This document shows positions 11,016-22,052 of a DNA stretch of 64,000 bases, in pieces. The notes below the pieces were generated by a model. That model was not told the DNA's origin. It ran no database searches and saw only the letters and a program-made list of their open reading frames with translations. A program made the translations under genes and the position numbers. Numbering within the stretch: position 1 is the stretch's first letter; every line of letters starts with the position of its first letter. The DNA is from Eurosta solidaginis (lineage: Eukaryota; Arthropoda; Insecta; Diptera; Tephritidae), in NCBI RefSeq assembly GCF_040869045.1, contig NC_090319.1, forward strand, positions 69,288,779 through 69,352,778, given 5' to 3'.

Positions 11016-11633
11016 GAAGAAGGCGGGGTACCGCACACTTTCATAAGTATGAATAGCACGAAAATAAGCAAACTGTAGTGTGTGTATGAATAATATACAG
11101 CTGGGTATATAATCATCGGTTCCATTCGAACTTAAACCCCCTTCTTCTTTTCAAATTATCTTGGGTACATATAATAAGTTAAAAGATGCGTGTAATTTAA
11201 TTTTTTTCCAACATCGCGTGACCAAATGCTCAAATGCAATTATTTTTGGCAAAGCATTGCTCGGAACTTCTAGCGGAAATATGAAAATTTCAACAAATCA
11301 GTTTTGGTTTTGGCAATTTTTTAGATTCGTTTCATGATACTGCAACCAATTTTTGCTTTTTTGTTTTTTTGTTGCACACAAAGTGAATGAGTGAGTAGGA
11401 ATTTGTGATGTGATGAAGTTAAGACTCGACATGTCTAATAGTTAGGAAATGTATTTTTTGTTTTTGCATAAAAGAGGTCAAAAAGTTAAAATAGAAAGCA
11501 AATGAATAAAAAGTAGATTGCATGCCGTAGTAGAAATGTCGCAGTTGCGGACTTCTAGTAGTTATTGGGAATAAGTTAGTGGGGGATGAGTATCAAGGAA
11601 CCCACAAAACAGAAAGTTATCTTGTCTGTGGCG
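11016..11633. other. No recognisable feature
   Basis: AT-rich DNA with no open frame of note. Confidence 0.3.
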
Positions 11634-11903
11634 GCCGCCGTGGAGTGATGGTAGCGTGCTCCGCCTACCACGCCAACGATCCTGGGTTCACGTCACGGGC
11701 AAAGCAACACCAAATTTTAGAAACACGGTTTTTCAATTAGAAGACAATTTTTCTAAGCGGGGTCGCCCCTCGGCAGTGTTTGGCAAGCAATCCAAGTGTA
11801 TTTCTGCCATAAAAAGCTCTCAGTGAAAACTCATCTGCCTTGCAGATGCCGTTCGAGAAGCTCGGCCTAAAATCTCGCGCCTTATATTTATTTTATTTTT
11901 AGG
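11634..11903 (+). repeat. tRNA-derived SINE, near full-length
   Basis: The head is tRNA-like. It has a polymerase III A box TGGTAGCGTGC at 11649-11659 and a slightly mutated B box GGTTCACGTCA at 11685-11695, 25 bp apart. The body follows with CTAAGCGGGGTCGCCCCTCGG and CTTGCAGATGCCGTTCG. It ends in a T-rich TTTATTTTATTTTT tail, which could also act as a pol III terminator. Two other copies (7727 and 24516) share the body. The A box is the classic internal promoter, so the element could be transcribed if the B box still works. Confidence 0.85.
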
Positions 11904-11954
11904 CATAAAACGAAAGCTTTATGAACTCGCCAAGGGGTAGTTTGAGAAGAACTT

Positions 11955-12620
11955 TGCAACAACCGATACCGAAAAATATTGTTTATCGATAGCATTATCG
12001 ATAGCAAAAATATCAGCTAGTTGTCGGTGTGTAATTGCCGAATCATCGGCTTTTGTTGGTTTCTAATCAATTTGTTATCAACGGATTGAAGATGTGTCAT
12101 CGATTTTATCAGTTTTATCGGTATCTGTCTCCTAACATCAGACAAGTCTTTGATTACAAACTGATAGCACGCTTATAACAAATCTACAACTTTTCGATAA
12201 CAAATATGTATATAAATTTTTGACAACAAATCGATAAATTTTCGATGGAAAATCGATAACTTTCTGGGAGCAAATCTATGTCACGCCGGTAACTAATTGA
12301 TAACATCATCGATAACATTTCGATAGCATATCGATAACATTTTGATAACACATTGATAACCTTTGGATAAATACTCGATAAATTTTCGAAAAGAAGTCGA
12401 TAAATTTACCTATAAAATCGATAACGTTTTGATAGCAAATCGGCAACGCTTCGATAAGAACACATTTTCGATAACAAACCCTTAACTCGAATCTAAAAAA
12501 TCGGTAACTCATTTATAACTTATTTTATCGTTAGAAGTCTATAACAAATCGTCGAATATCCCGTCGAAACTACACAGATAGCATTTTTGATACTTCTATT
12601 ACAAATTGATAACGTGCCAT
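11955..12620 (+). repeat. Family E copy 1: CGATAAC-rich foldback-like element
   Basis: After CAACCGATACCGA the first ~180 bp carry TTATCG/ATCGG words. Following CGGTATCTGTCTCCTAACA (about 12120) the polarity flips to dozens of CGATAAC and TTCGATAACAAAT words in degenerate repeats of roughly 20-30 bp. A pyrimidine-rich border follows. The same order appears at 27765 and, inverted, at 32210. The two halves could pair with each other. The minus-strand frame 12306-12512 is just the repeat read through. Confidence 0.7.
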
Positions 12621-13740
12621 CCGGTTGCTTTTTTCTCCCATACTTGCGGCCTGTTTCTTTAATTTTCTTTCCCTTCCTATTTATTATTCATTAGACTGAA
12701 ATTGGTTGGACCTACAATTGAATGTCTACTCCAAATGATATCTGCAAGATAGTTGTAAAATTACATTTTTTGATGCTACCCTAGCCGGAAATCGAATCTA
12801 ACATCTGTGGTCTAGACTGCCAGCACACTAGTATAAATACAATACCACGCCCGGCGTTGCACATCTACTATATATTTAATGTTCCACTTTAGTTTCTTTG
12901 TTTGCGATCGCAAAGTTGCATTACAATCCCGGAAGTTGTTGTAAACAGAGGCGCAACAAAAATACAAAAAAGCGATGCCACAGACTCACCAAAGAGGAGG
13001 CACTGCATAAGTCACCAAAAGCAAAGCTCAGACACAAAGTAGAGTTGAAAAGAAGGCATCCGCAAAAGGAGTAAGCACGTGGAAACAACCACAGCGTAAA
13101 GGATGCCGTCTGAAAGTAGTGATGTACACTGTGAGACAAAGGAATGTTAGCAAAAAAGTAAAAAATATTTGAAATCATCCATCTTAAAATTTTTAAAAAG
13201 CTTGAAAAATTCATGGCGAATCCTGTTAATCCTCAATGTACCCTACATCGTATTACACTAGTTCCAAACTAGCGCAGAACTGTTCAGAGAAGGTCCTAGT
13301 TCTAATTATTTTTCATCGCATTGCTTTCAACAGACACTTTTTACATCGTGATGTCCTGAAATAGTCGCTGTAATTGAGTAATTAATCAATTTAAATTATT
13401 AAAACTCATACTTAAGCTCTGTTGGTACAAGTGTGGCTACTAACTGTCCCGCTCTGCATCCGATTACCACCAGAGAGTCATTAAATCTCTAGTGCGAAAC
13501 TGGTGTGTGATTGTCTTTCAGTTTGGCTGCAGGGTGAATTAAGAACATCAGTTTCCAGACGTAAACCTTTATATTTATACATCGAGCTTCACGACTACTT
13601 AGTACCTTTTTTTAGCCACCACTGTATACGATTCTATACGTTGACGATTGAGACTACGAACATATGTAGCTGTATCTGCGACGATGACCGTGACCATGAA
13701 TATGAAAACCACTATAACTATAATAATTTATGCTTTTACG
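12621..13740. other. No recognisable gene
   Basis: A pyrimidine-rich border of family E lies on the left. A 97-codon minus-strand frame (12921-13214) is low-complexity Phe/Leu/Ser-rich with no domain. The opposite strand gives a short Lys/His-rich frame. Neither is convincing. Confidence 0.3.
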
Positions 13741-13984
13741 ACAACACGCTCTTATGCTAGAACGATTTTACTCTAATACGCTTTACTTAGTAAGAATTTG
13801 ATAATACGTTATTACGTTACTATATATACAATGTTACGCTTTTACGGCAATACGCTCCTATGTATATACGCCAATACGACAAAACACTTGCACGTTAACA
13901 AGCTTTTATGTTAATACGATCTTACCCTAATGCACTTTTATTAGTAAGAATTCGATAATACCTTATTATGCTACTACGTTGATG
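13741..13984. repeat. ATTACG-rich degenerate tandem repeat, period about 156 bp
   Basis: The block ACGATTTTACTCTAATACGC at 13761 recurs as ACGATCTTACCCTAATGCAC at 13917, both followed by TTAGTAAGAATT and GATAATACNTTATTA. Inside, TTACG and AATACG words recur every 10-20 bp. Confidence 0.6.
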
Positions 13985-14990
13985 TAATAGGCTAGGTTGA
14001 GGTTAGGTTGAACTGGCCGATCAATAAAGACCTGGCATAGACTGAATGTGTATATTAGACTGGGTCGATTTATTGACCGATATCGCGCCATCGATTTTTC
14101 GATAAGATTTGGGCTCAAGAAAAAAAGTTCCACTACGCATACTCAAAAAAATAATTTTCGAGCCTGCGAATTTTAATTGTGTTGACTTTTTTTCGACTTA
14201 GATTTTTAAGTTTTTCTTCATGATCTACTAAAAAAATGTTCATTTGATTGTAAAACATTTTTCGGTCGGACAGGGTATACATTTGAAAATTTTTTAGTAG
14301 GTCATGAAAAAAACCTTAAAAATCAAAGTCAAAAAAATTAAATTTCGCAGGCTCGAAAATAATTTTTTTGGGTATGTGTAGTGGAACTTTTTTCCTGAGA
14401 CCAAATCCTATCGTAAAATCGATGGCGCGATATCGGTAAACTTTCGTCTATACAAATCGACCCACCCTAGTATACATAATGTTTTTTGTTGTTTTGTTTA
14501 ACGACCAAAAGAAAACCACCAATTAAGCACCAGGAATTATATTATATGAGGTATTCCTCTTGGCAAATACTAGAAGTTTTCTAGGACCTAACTTAATTGT
14601 TGCCCCGAGATCAGGCTACTCCGCGTCCTGAGTAAATTATGAGTCTAAGGTCGTAGGATTTACACATGATAATAAACATTTTGCAGCCCCGTGCTTCTCT
14701 TCACGTCTTCCTGCTTGATGGATCATAGGCAATTCCTGTCTCCTTTTGATTTCTCCCAAACTGATTGGGACGTCTACTGTCGATTCATTGAGTGCTGCAC
14801 CTCCTTTGCCAGCTCATCGGCCTTTTCGTTGTATTCTATCACTTTATGACCGGAAACGCAGCATAGATGTATGGTCAGGCCTGAGAAAAATGTCTGCAAT
14901 GATTCTTTGCATTCCAATACACTTCTTGGTGAATCACTGTGTGAGATTATTGCCTGGATCGCCGCCTACCTATCAATATAGGCATTGATG
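13985..14990 (-). pseudogene. RNase H-type non-LTR remnant, interrupted by a MITE
   Basis: Read on the minus strand: AAIQAIISHSDSPRSVLECK (RNase H core near 14905-14965, with the DSQ-like catalytic region lost), then KVIEYNEKADELAKE (near 14790-14835) and the LNESTVDVPISLGEI segment. The LVFAKR-type tail follows near 14555-14585. The 3' end is an AGGTTGAGGTTAGGTTGAA block (inverse CCTAA tail) at 13990. The same parts occur in order in the 30600-32010 copy. A foldback MITE (14055-14470) lies between tail and coding remains, so the retrotransposon came first. Confidence 0.7.
14055..14470. mobile_element. 416-bp foldback MITE with TATA duplication
   Basis: The two halves are inverse copies over about 185 bp. 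Both begin with a TAGNNTGGGTCGATTT-like end, then GATATCGCGCCATCGAT, then AAGTTCCACTAC. Only about 50 bp lie between the arms. TATA flanks both ends (14051-14054, 14471-14474), fitting TA-targeting (Tc1/mariner-type) insertion. It has no coding capacity. Confidence 0.8.
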
Positions 14991-15693
14991 CCACCGCAGC
15001 GTAAGTACGCGCCGAGCTAGGTTGAGCTATGAGATATTATTCGGAATGGAACAGAAGAAGTTAAACTCTGTCATGTGTTCTGTTCTCTTTTATATTTATT
15101 TATTGCCATATTTTATCATTACTCTCATTGAGTTTTGTGTTAATGTGCCTGAAAAAACATTTTCCCGAATATATCTTCTGGTCTTCAACCGTCTTCTAGT
15201 CTTCTTTCCGTGATATCCCATTACACGTACTCGCGTCCCTAACACCATTAGACAATACCATACTTTTCTTTTCTTTTATTTTTTAATCAGGTCACTTCCA
15301 TGGCAACTCCACTCAAAACAACTCTTTGCGCTCCTTTCAAGTTGACTTACCATTTCTGCAAATATGTATGTATTTCCTATAGTTGGTAATGGAATTGCCA
15401 GAAAAAAAACGTCTTAATCTTTGAGCATTTCCTGATTTCATTCATGAGTTTTTTCTTTACACTCTGGTTGTTGTTGTTGTTAGTAAATCACGTCCACCTC
15501 TAGGTAAGATGTCTGCTACTTTTTGTTGTTGTTGTTTTGCTTGTGCCTACATTTATGTGTCTCTTAAATTGGCTATCCACCTTGGGGCATACAATCAAAG
15601 TTGACGTTGTGTGGATTCTGCAGAAACTGTCAACATTGATTTGTGGTCACTTCCATTTTTAGTTATTTTTCACTTTTGTTTTTTAGTTACTTT
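14991..15693. other. No gene; GTT-repeat tract
   Basis: Contains short GTTGTTGTT runs at 15472 and 15523. Small frames are without domains. Confidence 0.3.
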
Positions 15694-16021
15694 GTTATAC
15701 TCAGCTGAGCAGAGCTCACAGAGTATATTAACTTTGTTCGCATAACGGTAATCCGTAATGGCATAAACAAATCGAGATAGATATAGACTTCCAGTGGTGT
15801 ATCCGGGGGGGGGGGGGGGGTGGATTGGGGGGATAGATCCCTCCCCCCTTTCTTGCTCAACTTTTTATTTTACTTCGTAATTTATATTAAAATTACCAAA
15901 CTGCCTTCTGATTTACCAAGAAAATACAAGAGAAAATCAAAATCTCTATATAAGTACGTACGTGAGAAGGTAATATTAATATTTAATTTTGTCGTGGAGT
16001 ATACAGTACTCTTGAAATTCC

Positions 16022-16424
16022 ATATCGTCGGTCCCAACGAAGACTATCTCAGTTCGTTATTTGCGTCGAAGACTATCTCAGTTCGTTTTGATTTATGAAA
16101 AACTGACACCTTTCGTTTGTTTGCTAATTTTGAATTTTTTTGTTTAATTTTACTTATTTTTATATTATTTTATTTTATTATTTTTTTTTGTTTCGTTTAT
16201 CTTATTTTATTTATTTTTATTTATAAAATTAATAAAAAAAATAAAAACCTAAGTAATTAATACAAAAATAAACAAAATAAAATAATACAAAAATAAGTAA
16301 AATTAAACTAAATAATACAAAATTAGCAAACAAGCGAAACGTGTTAGTTTAAAAAAAAAAAACGAACTGAGATAGTCTTCGATGCAATTTGAACTGAGAT
16401 AGTCTTCCATTGAACCAACGATAT
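16022..16424. repeat. AT-rich foldback with doubled GAAGACTATCTCAG motif
   Basis: Arms of about 180 bp are inverse copies. The outer end of each arm carries the word GAAGACTATCTCAGTTC twice, about 27 bp apart. The inner arms are T-rich on the left and A-rich on the right. No clear duplication flanks it. Confidence 0.7.
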
Positions 16425-16670
16425 AATCACTTCAACAATTTTCAAATATTTTAAATCAAAAGTGCACGTGATTTAAGCAAAAAAAAGATTAAGAGATTGA
16501 CTGTCAAGGAGCGAAGACTAAATTTCGTTTTATAACAAACAGAATTAAAGTTTTAAATAAAGCTTTTCAATTTAATTGAAAGAAATGAATAATAACACAT
16601 ATTAATTGAAATAATCCAAGTATTTCCCTTGAAGTAAACGATTTTGCATAAGTATACGCATGTATATATG

Positions 16671-17288
16671 TGTGGCGAATATTAGTGACACTAAGTGAGA
16701 CTCAAATCACTAGTCTGATGCTAAGTAAATGAAGCCACAACAACAATAAAACAGGCAGTAACTTGTATCCACATAAACGAATCAATCATTATCTCTACAC
16801 ATATGTACGTACACGCAGCGGAGAGAGACGCACAAATCACATGCATATATCTTATCTGAGATGCTCCCAAAAGTAGGCAATTATATGTGGAAGTATCACT
16901 CACATATACACGCGCATATGAGAAGCTATAACGTGCATCTGTAGTTATGTTAGAGCTGGTAATTTTATAGCTGGTAGCAAATTCTAACTTTCTACTTAGA
17001 AATATGGCAACGAGGAAACCAAAAATTATAAAAGCAGCAGCAGCTGAGGCACGAGGAATCAGTTTTGACTTAAGCACGCTATCTGTTGAGCAATAGTAGA
17101 GTTTCATTTGAGCTATCAATCGGTTTGGTTGTTAAGCAAGCTAGTTGCAAAGTATAAGTGTTATTGTGAAGTACTTTAATAAAGACCATTTTGCATTATT
17201 GAATAGTGGAGTTATTTATTCAACAGTTTAGTGATTCGAACGTTAGTAGAAGGTTGCAAATTAGCGGAATTGCCCTAAATTCGTTACA
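16671..17288 (+). mobile_element. Solo LTR of a Ty3/Gypsy-type element
   Basis: It runs TGTGGCGAATATTAG to AAATTCGTTACA (TG...CA ends) and is flanked by TATG on both sides (16667-16670, 17289-17292), a 4-bp duplication fitting Gypsy integration. A TATA box (TATAAAAG at 17027) and AATAAA (17179-17184) sit at normal LTR spacing. It is homologous to the LTR at 25809-26422. A minus-strand 132-codon frame lies inside it but is spurious. Confidence 0.85.
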
Positions 17289-18679
17289 TATGTATATGAT
17301 GGTCAGTATTGCTTATTTATAAAGAAATACACACAGATGGTAAACCTAGTTACTGTGTGTCTTAATTTCTATTTAACTTAAAATAAATTATTGCTCATCA
17401 CTCCCCTTAGCAAAATCCTGGATACGCCACTGTAGACTTCTATATATCAAAATGATCTGGGTAAAAAAAGAAATTCATTTAGCCATGTCCGTGCGTCCGT
17501 CCGTCTGTCAGTCCGTCTGTAAACACGATAACTTGAGTAAATTTTGAGGTATCTTGATGACGAACAGGTCCACTTTTAAAAAAAATTTTTTTAAGTTAAA
17601 TTTTAACAAAAAATGTAATATCTTTACAGTATAATAGTAAATTATGTCAACATTCGACTCCAGTAATGATATGGTGCAACAAAATACAAAGATAAAAGAA
17701 AATTTCAAAATGGGCGTAACACCGCCCTTTTTTATTTAATTCGTCTAGAATACTTTTAATGCCATAAGTCGAACAAAAATTTACCCATCCTTGTGAAATT
17801 TGGTAGGGACATAGATTCTATGAAGATAACTGTTTTCTGTGAAAATGGGCAAAATCGCTTGAAGCCCCGCCCAGTTTTTATACACAGTCGACCGTCTGTG
17901 CTTCCGCTCGGCCGTTAACACGATAACTTGCGCAAAAAACGAATATCTTAACTAAACTTAGTTCACGTACTTATCTGAAGTCACTTTAACTTGGTATAAA
18001 AAATGACCGAAATCCGACTATGACCACGCCCACTTTTCGATAGCGAAAATTACGAAAAATGAAAAAAATGCCATAATTCTATACTAAATATGAAAAAAGG
18101 GATGAAACATGGTAATTTGATTGGTTTATTGACGAGAAATATAACTTTAGAAAAAACTTTGTAAAATGGGTGTGACACCTACCATATTAAGTAGAAGAAA
18201 ATGAAAAAGTTCTGCAGGGCGAAATCGAAAGCCCTTGGAATATTGGCAGGAACACTGTTCGTGGTATGACATATATAAATAAATTAGCGGTACCCGACAG
18301 AAGATGTTCTGGTCACCCTGGTCCACATTTTGGTCGATATCTCGAAAACGCCTTCGCATATGCAACTAAGGGCTACTCCCTTTTAAAACCCTCATTAATA
18401 CTTTTAATTTGATACCCATATCGTACAAACACATTCTAGAGTCACCCCCGGTCCACCCTTATTGCGATATCTCGAAAAGGCGTCTACCTATAGAACTAAG
18501 GCCAACTACGTTTTAAATAATCATTAACACCTTTCATTTGATACACATGTCATATAAACACATTCCAGGGTTACGCTAGGTTCATTTTGCTAAATGGTGA
18601 TTTTCCCTTATTTTGTCTCCAAAGCTCTCAGCTGAGTATGTAATGTTCGGTTACACCCGAACTTAGCCTTCCTTACTTG

Positions 18680-19344
18680 TTTTTGTTTGTGTATGCTACG
18701 AAAGGTATGTTCTATTTTGTAGTTTTTATTGCCGTACAACTTGTTCATGTTTAAAATTGTTGCTATATTCGTTCCTGTTGTCAACTCAATTTGAAATTTC
18801 GATTCTTCCTTTAGAGTGGTTTTAGTGTCCATTCAGATAGCAGTCTTCTGAGTACACATGTGGATACTTGGAATTTATTTTTTATTAACTAGGAAATGTC
18901 AGATCGCATTAAAAATGTAGCAATCTTCTTGTCCTGATCTGTTCATTCATACAATATATCGTTGTACTCACGAAAACCCAGATTTCTACTTAAATAACTA
19001 GTACCTAGATAGGTTATGTTGGGTAGCAGCTACCCCATTTCAAGGCGTAGGGATACTGTTAGAGTCCACCGCGATAGGCTAGGTTGGGTTGAATGGGTGA
19101 GCATGGAAACTTCTCACACATCCGCTTGGATACAATTTTGCACATTCGCCCATTTACATGCTTCCTAAATGGTCTTCAATAAACCACATGTTTTCCCCAC
19201 ATGAAATTAAATAGAAACTAAATAACCACCTATAAGCCCGTGCGCCTAGAAAGCTCAGCTATTTTAACTGAAATTATGGACATAGGCAGAGAAAGTGACG
19301 AATCAACTCCTCTTGGAATTGATAAGGGTTATGTACCGTAACAC
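18680..19344. other. No recognisable gene
   Basis: A TAGGCTAGGTTGGGTTGAA block near 19075 resembles the inverse 3' tail of the RNase H-type retrotransposons, but no coding remains follow it. Confidence 0.3.
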
Positions 19345-19605
19345 TCTCCAGCGGCTGCGAGCGCAATTCATAGCTTCTTCAACAGTTGTGAAACTCACCT
19401 ACCCTTGCGCATCATGTTTATTTTACAGACGAAACTGTGGTGGCTCGATTTTCCTCATGGAAGGAGGAGGTTAAAATACCTAGAAAGTTCAATGTGATGA
19501 TATCAAATCGTTCCCCAGATGGTCTAGCTAGTATATATGTTTAAGGACCATCAACATCGATAACTATCCCCAAAAGCTTCGTGAAGATGGATCCTTCCTC
19601 GCTAT
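19345..19605 (+). repeat. RepA copy 2, diverged
   Basis: Shares TAGCTTCTTCAACAGTTGTG, CTCACCTACCC, ATATCAAATCGTTCCC and GGACCATCAACATCGATAAC with the other copies. The 3' stem-loop is decayed and no CAA tail is left. Confidence 0.65.
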
Positions 19606-19978
19606 AAGAAGAACCAACTCCTAGACGCTGGCAGTTTCTGCAAAGGGGTCGTATTGGTACACGTCTTCGTTGAACCATTGCACAGTGTGATATATCAACA
19701 ACCTAGCTTATATAAAGTCACGATTGGAATAAATAATTAATTTTTCTAGCTCTACTCACCAACTAAGGCTTTTGAATAAAAATAAATATATTATTTGTAA
19801 AAACTTATTATTATTTCACCACTTTTTAAGTTCTTGTTAAGCTAAATAAATTTAAATTAAGAAATGTTATATCAAAGTTAGAAAAATTCATTAGAGAAAA
19901 CGTATTATCGTGAAGAAAAGCATATTTTTGTATGTAGTAATAAGTAATTGCAATAAACTTAAATAAATGTAATAAAAA
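19606..19978. other. AT-rich, no feature seen
   Basis: No open frame or repeat of note. Confidence 0.3.
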
Positions 19979-22035
19979 ACAAGTAAAGGAGGTTAAGTTC
20001 GGGTGTAACTGAACATTACATACTCAGTTGAGAGCTATGGTGACAACATAAGGGAAAATAACCATGTAGGAAAATGAACCGAGGGAAACCCTGGAATGTG
20101 TTTGTATGACATGTGCATCAAATGAAAGGTATTAAAGAGTATTTTAAGAGGGAGTGGGCCATAGCTCTATAGGTGGACGCCATTTAGGGATATCGCCATA
20201 GAGGTGGATCAGGGCTGACTCTAGAATTTGTTTGTACGATATGGGTATCAAACGAAAGGTGTTAATGAGTATTTTAAAAGGGCGTGGGCTTAGTTCTATA
20301 GGTGGACGCCTTTTCGAGATATCGCCATAACGGTGGACCAGGGGTGACTCTAGAATGTGTTTGTACGATATGGGTATCAAATGAAAGGAGTTAATGAGTA
20401 TTTTGAAAGGGCGTGGGGCTTAGTTCTATAGGTGGACGCCTTTTCGAGATATCGGCATAAAGGTGGACCAGGGGTGACTCTAGAATATGTTTGTACGATA
20501 TGGGTATCAAATGAAAGGTATTAATGAGTATTTTAAAAGGGAGTGGACCTTAGTTCTGTAGGTGGTCGCCTTTTCGAAATATTGCCATAAAGGTGGACCA
20601 GGGATCACTCTAGAATTTGTTTGTACGATATGGGTATCAAATGAAATGTGTTAATGAGGCTTTTAAAAGGGAGTGGTGGTAGTTGTATATGTGAAGGCGT
20701 TTTCCAGATATCGACGAAAATGTGGACCAGGGTGACCCATAACATCATCTGTTGGATACCGCTAATTTATTTATATATGTAATACCACGAACAGTATTCC
20801 TGCCAAGATTTCAAGGGTTTTTTATTTCGCCCTGCAGAACCTTTTCATTTTCTTCTGCTTAATATGGCAGGTGTCACACCCATTTTACAAAGTTTTTTTC
20901 TAAAGTTATATTTTGCGTCAATAAACTAATCCAAATACCATGTTTCATCCCTTTTTTCGTTTTTAGTAATTTTCGATATCGAAAAAGTGGGCGTGGTCAT
21001 AGTCCGATTTCGGCCATTTTTTATACCAATACAAAGTAAGTTCAGATAAGTACGTGAACTGAGTTTAGTAAAGATATATCGATTTTTGCTCAAGTTATCG
21101 TGTTAACGGCCGAGCGGAAGGACAGACGGTCGACTGTGTATGAAAACTGGGCGTGGCTTCAACCGATTTCGCCCTTTTTCACAGAAATAAGTTATCGTCC
21201 CAGAATCTAAGCCCCTATCATATTTCACAAGGATTGGTAAATTTTTTTCGACTTATGGCATTAAAAGTATCCTAGACAAATTAAATGAAAAAGGGCGGAG
21301 CCACGCCCATTTTGAAATTTTCTTTTATTTTTGTATTTTGTTTCACCATATCATTACTAGAGTTGAATGTTGACATAATTTACTTATATACTGTAAATAT
21401 ATTAAATTTTTTGTTAAAATTTGACTTAAAAAAATATTTTTTTTTAAAAGTGGGCGTGGTCGTTCTCTGATTTTGCTAATTTTTATTAAGCATATATATA
21501 GTAATAGGAGTAACGTTCCTGCCAAATTTCATCATGATATCTTCAACGACTGCCAAATTACAGCTTGTAAAACTTTTAAATTACCTTCTTTTAAAAGTGG
21601 GCGGTGCCACGCCCATTGTCCAAAATTTTACTAATTTTCTATTCTGCGTCATAAGTTCAACTCACCTACCAAGTTTCATCGCTTTATTCGTCTTTGGTAA
21701 TGAATTATCGCACTTTTTTCTGTTTTTCGAAAATTTCGATATCGAAAAGTGGGCGTGGTTATAGTCCGATATTATTCATTTTAAATAGCGATCTGAGATG
21801 AGTGCTCAGGAACCTACATACCAAATTTCATCAAGATACCTCAAAATTTACTCAAGTTATCGTGTTAACGGGCAGACGGACGGACATGGCTCAATCAAAT
21901 TTTTTTTCGATCCTGATGAGTTTGATATATGGAAGCCTATATCTATCTCGATTCCTTTATACCTGTACAACCAACCGTTATCCAATCAAAGTTAATATAC
22001 TCTGTGAGCTCTGCTCAACTGAGTATAAAAAACCT
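19979..22035 (-). mobile_element. Family B copy 3 (Helentron-like), most complete
   Basis: Read on the minus strand it begins at TTATACTCAGTTGAGCAGAG (near 22030) and ends CTCTCAACTGAGTATG, then the hairpin GTTCAGTTACACCCGAAC, then TTTACTTG at 19979, next to T-rich DNA. Inverse subterminal repeats of about 15 bp lie at both ends. It contains a tandem block of five 130-bp units, and two diverged half-elements each carrying GTGGGCGTGG, TTTCGATATCGAAAA and CAAGTTATCGTGTTAACGG. No protein is encoded. Confidence 0.7.
20060..20740. repeat. Internal 130-bp tandem array of family B copy 3
   Basis: The word TTTGTACGATATGGGTATCA (or a close variant) recurs at about 20101, 20231, 20360, 20490 and 20620, giving a 129-130 bp period. 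Copies 2 and 4 have only about two units, so the array has expanded or contracted between copies. Confidence 0.85.
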
Positions 22036-22052
22036 AAATCGATAACGTTATG

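Larger units (their letters stand above)
15792..17432. mobile_element. hAT-type element (1641 bp) with exact 8-bp duplication
   Basis: The left end CAGTGGTGTATCCGGG and the right end (minus strand) CAGTGGCGTATCCAGG are inverse copies with two mismatches. The eight bases TAGACTTC occur on both sides (15784-15791 and 17433-17440). Removing the element restores the family B sequence seen at 40975-40985. It has no transposase, so it is non-autonomous. It carries two further insertions: a foldback at 16022-16424 and a solo LTR at 16671-17288. A G-run of about 16 bases follows the left terminus. Confidence 0.85.
15694..18679 (+). mobile_element. Family B copy 2 (Helentron-like), split by a hAT-type insertion
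   Basis: It starts TTATACTCAGCTGAGCAGAG (5' subterminal repeat) and ends after the inverse CTCAGCTGAGTATG and a hairpin (GTTCGG, six-base loop, then CCGAAC, about 18647-18664), then CCTTACTTG followed by T-rich DNA. Subterminal inverted repeats, a 3' hairpin, no terminal duplication and insertion next to T-runs are the published hallmarks of DINE-1/Helentron-type non-autonomous elements. Assignment here is by structure only. The body holds GTGGGCGTGG/CCACGCCCA modules and about two tandem 130-bp units. Positions 15792-17432 are a later insertion. Confidence 0.65.

Noticed and set aside
16721..17119. 132-codon minus-strand frame
   Set aside because: Lies wholly inside a solo LTR.
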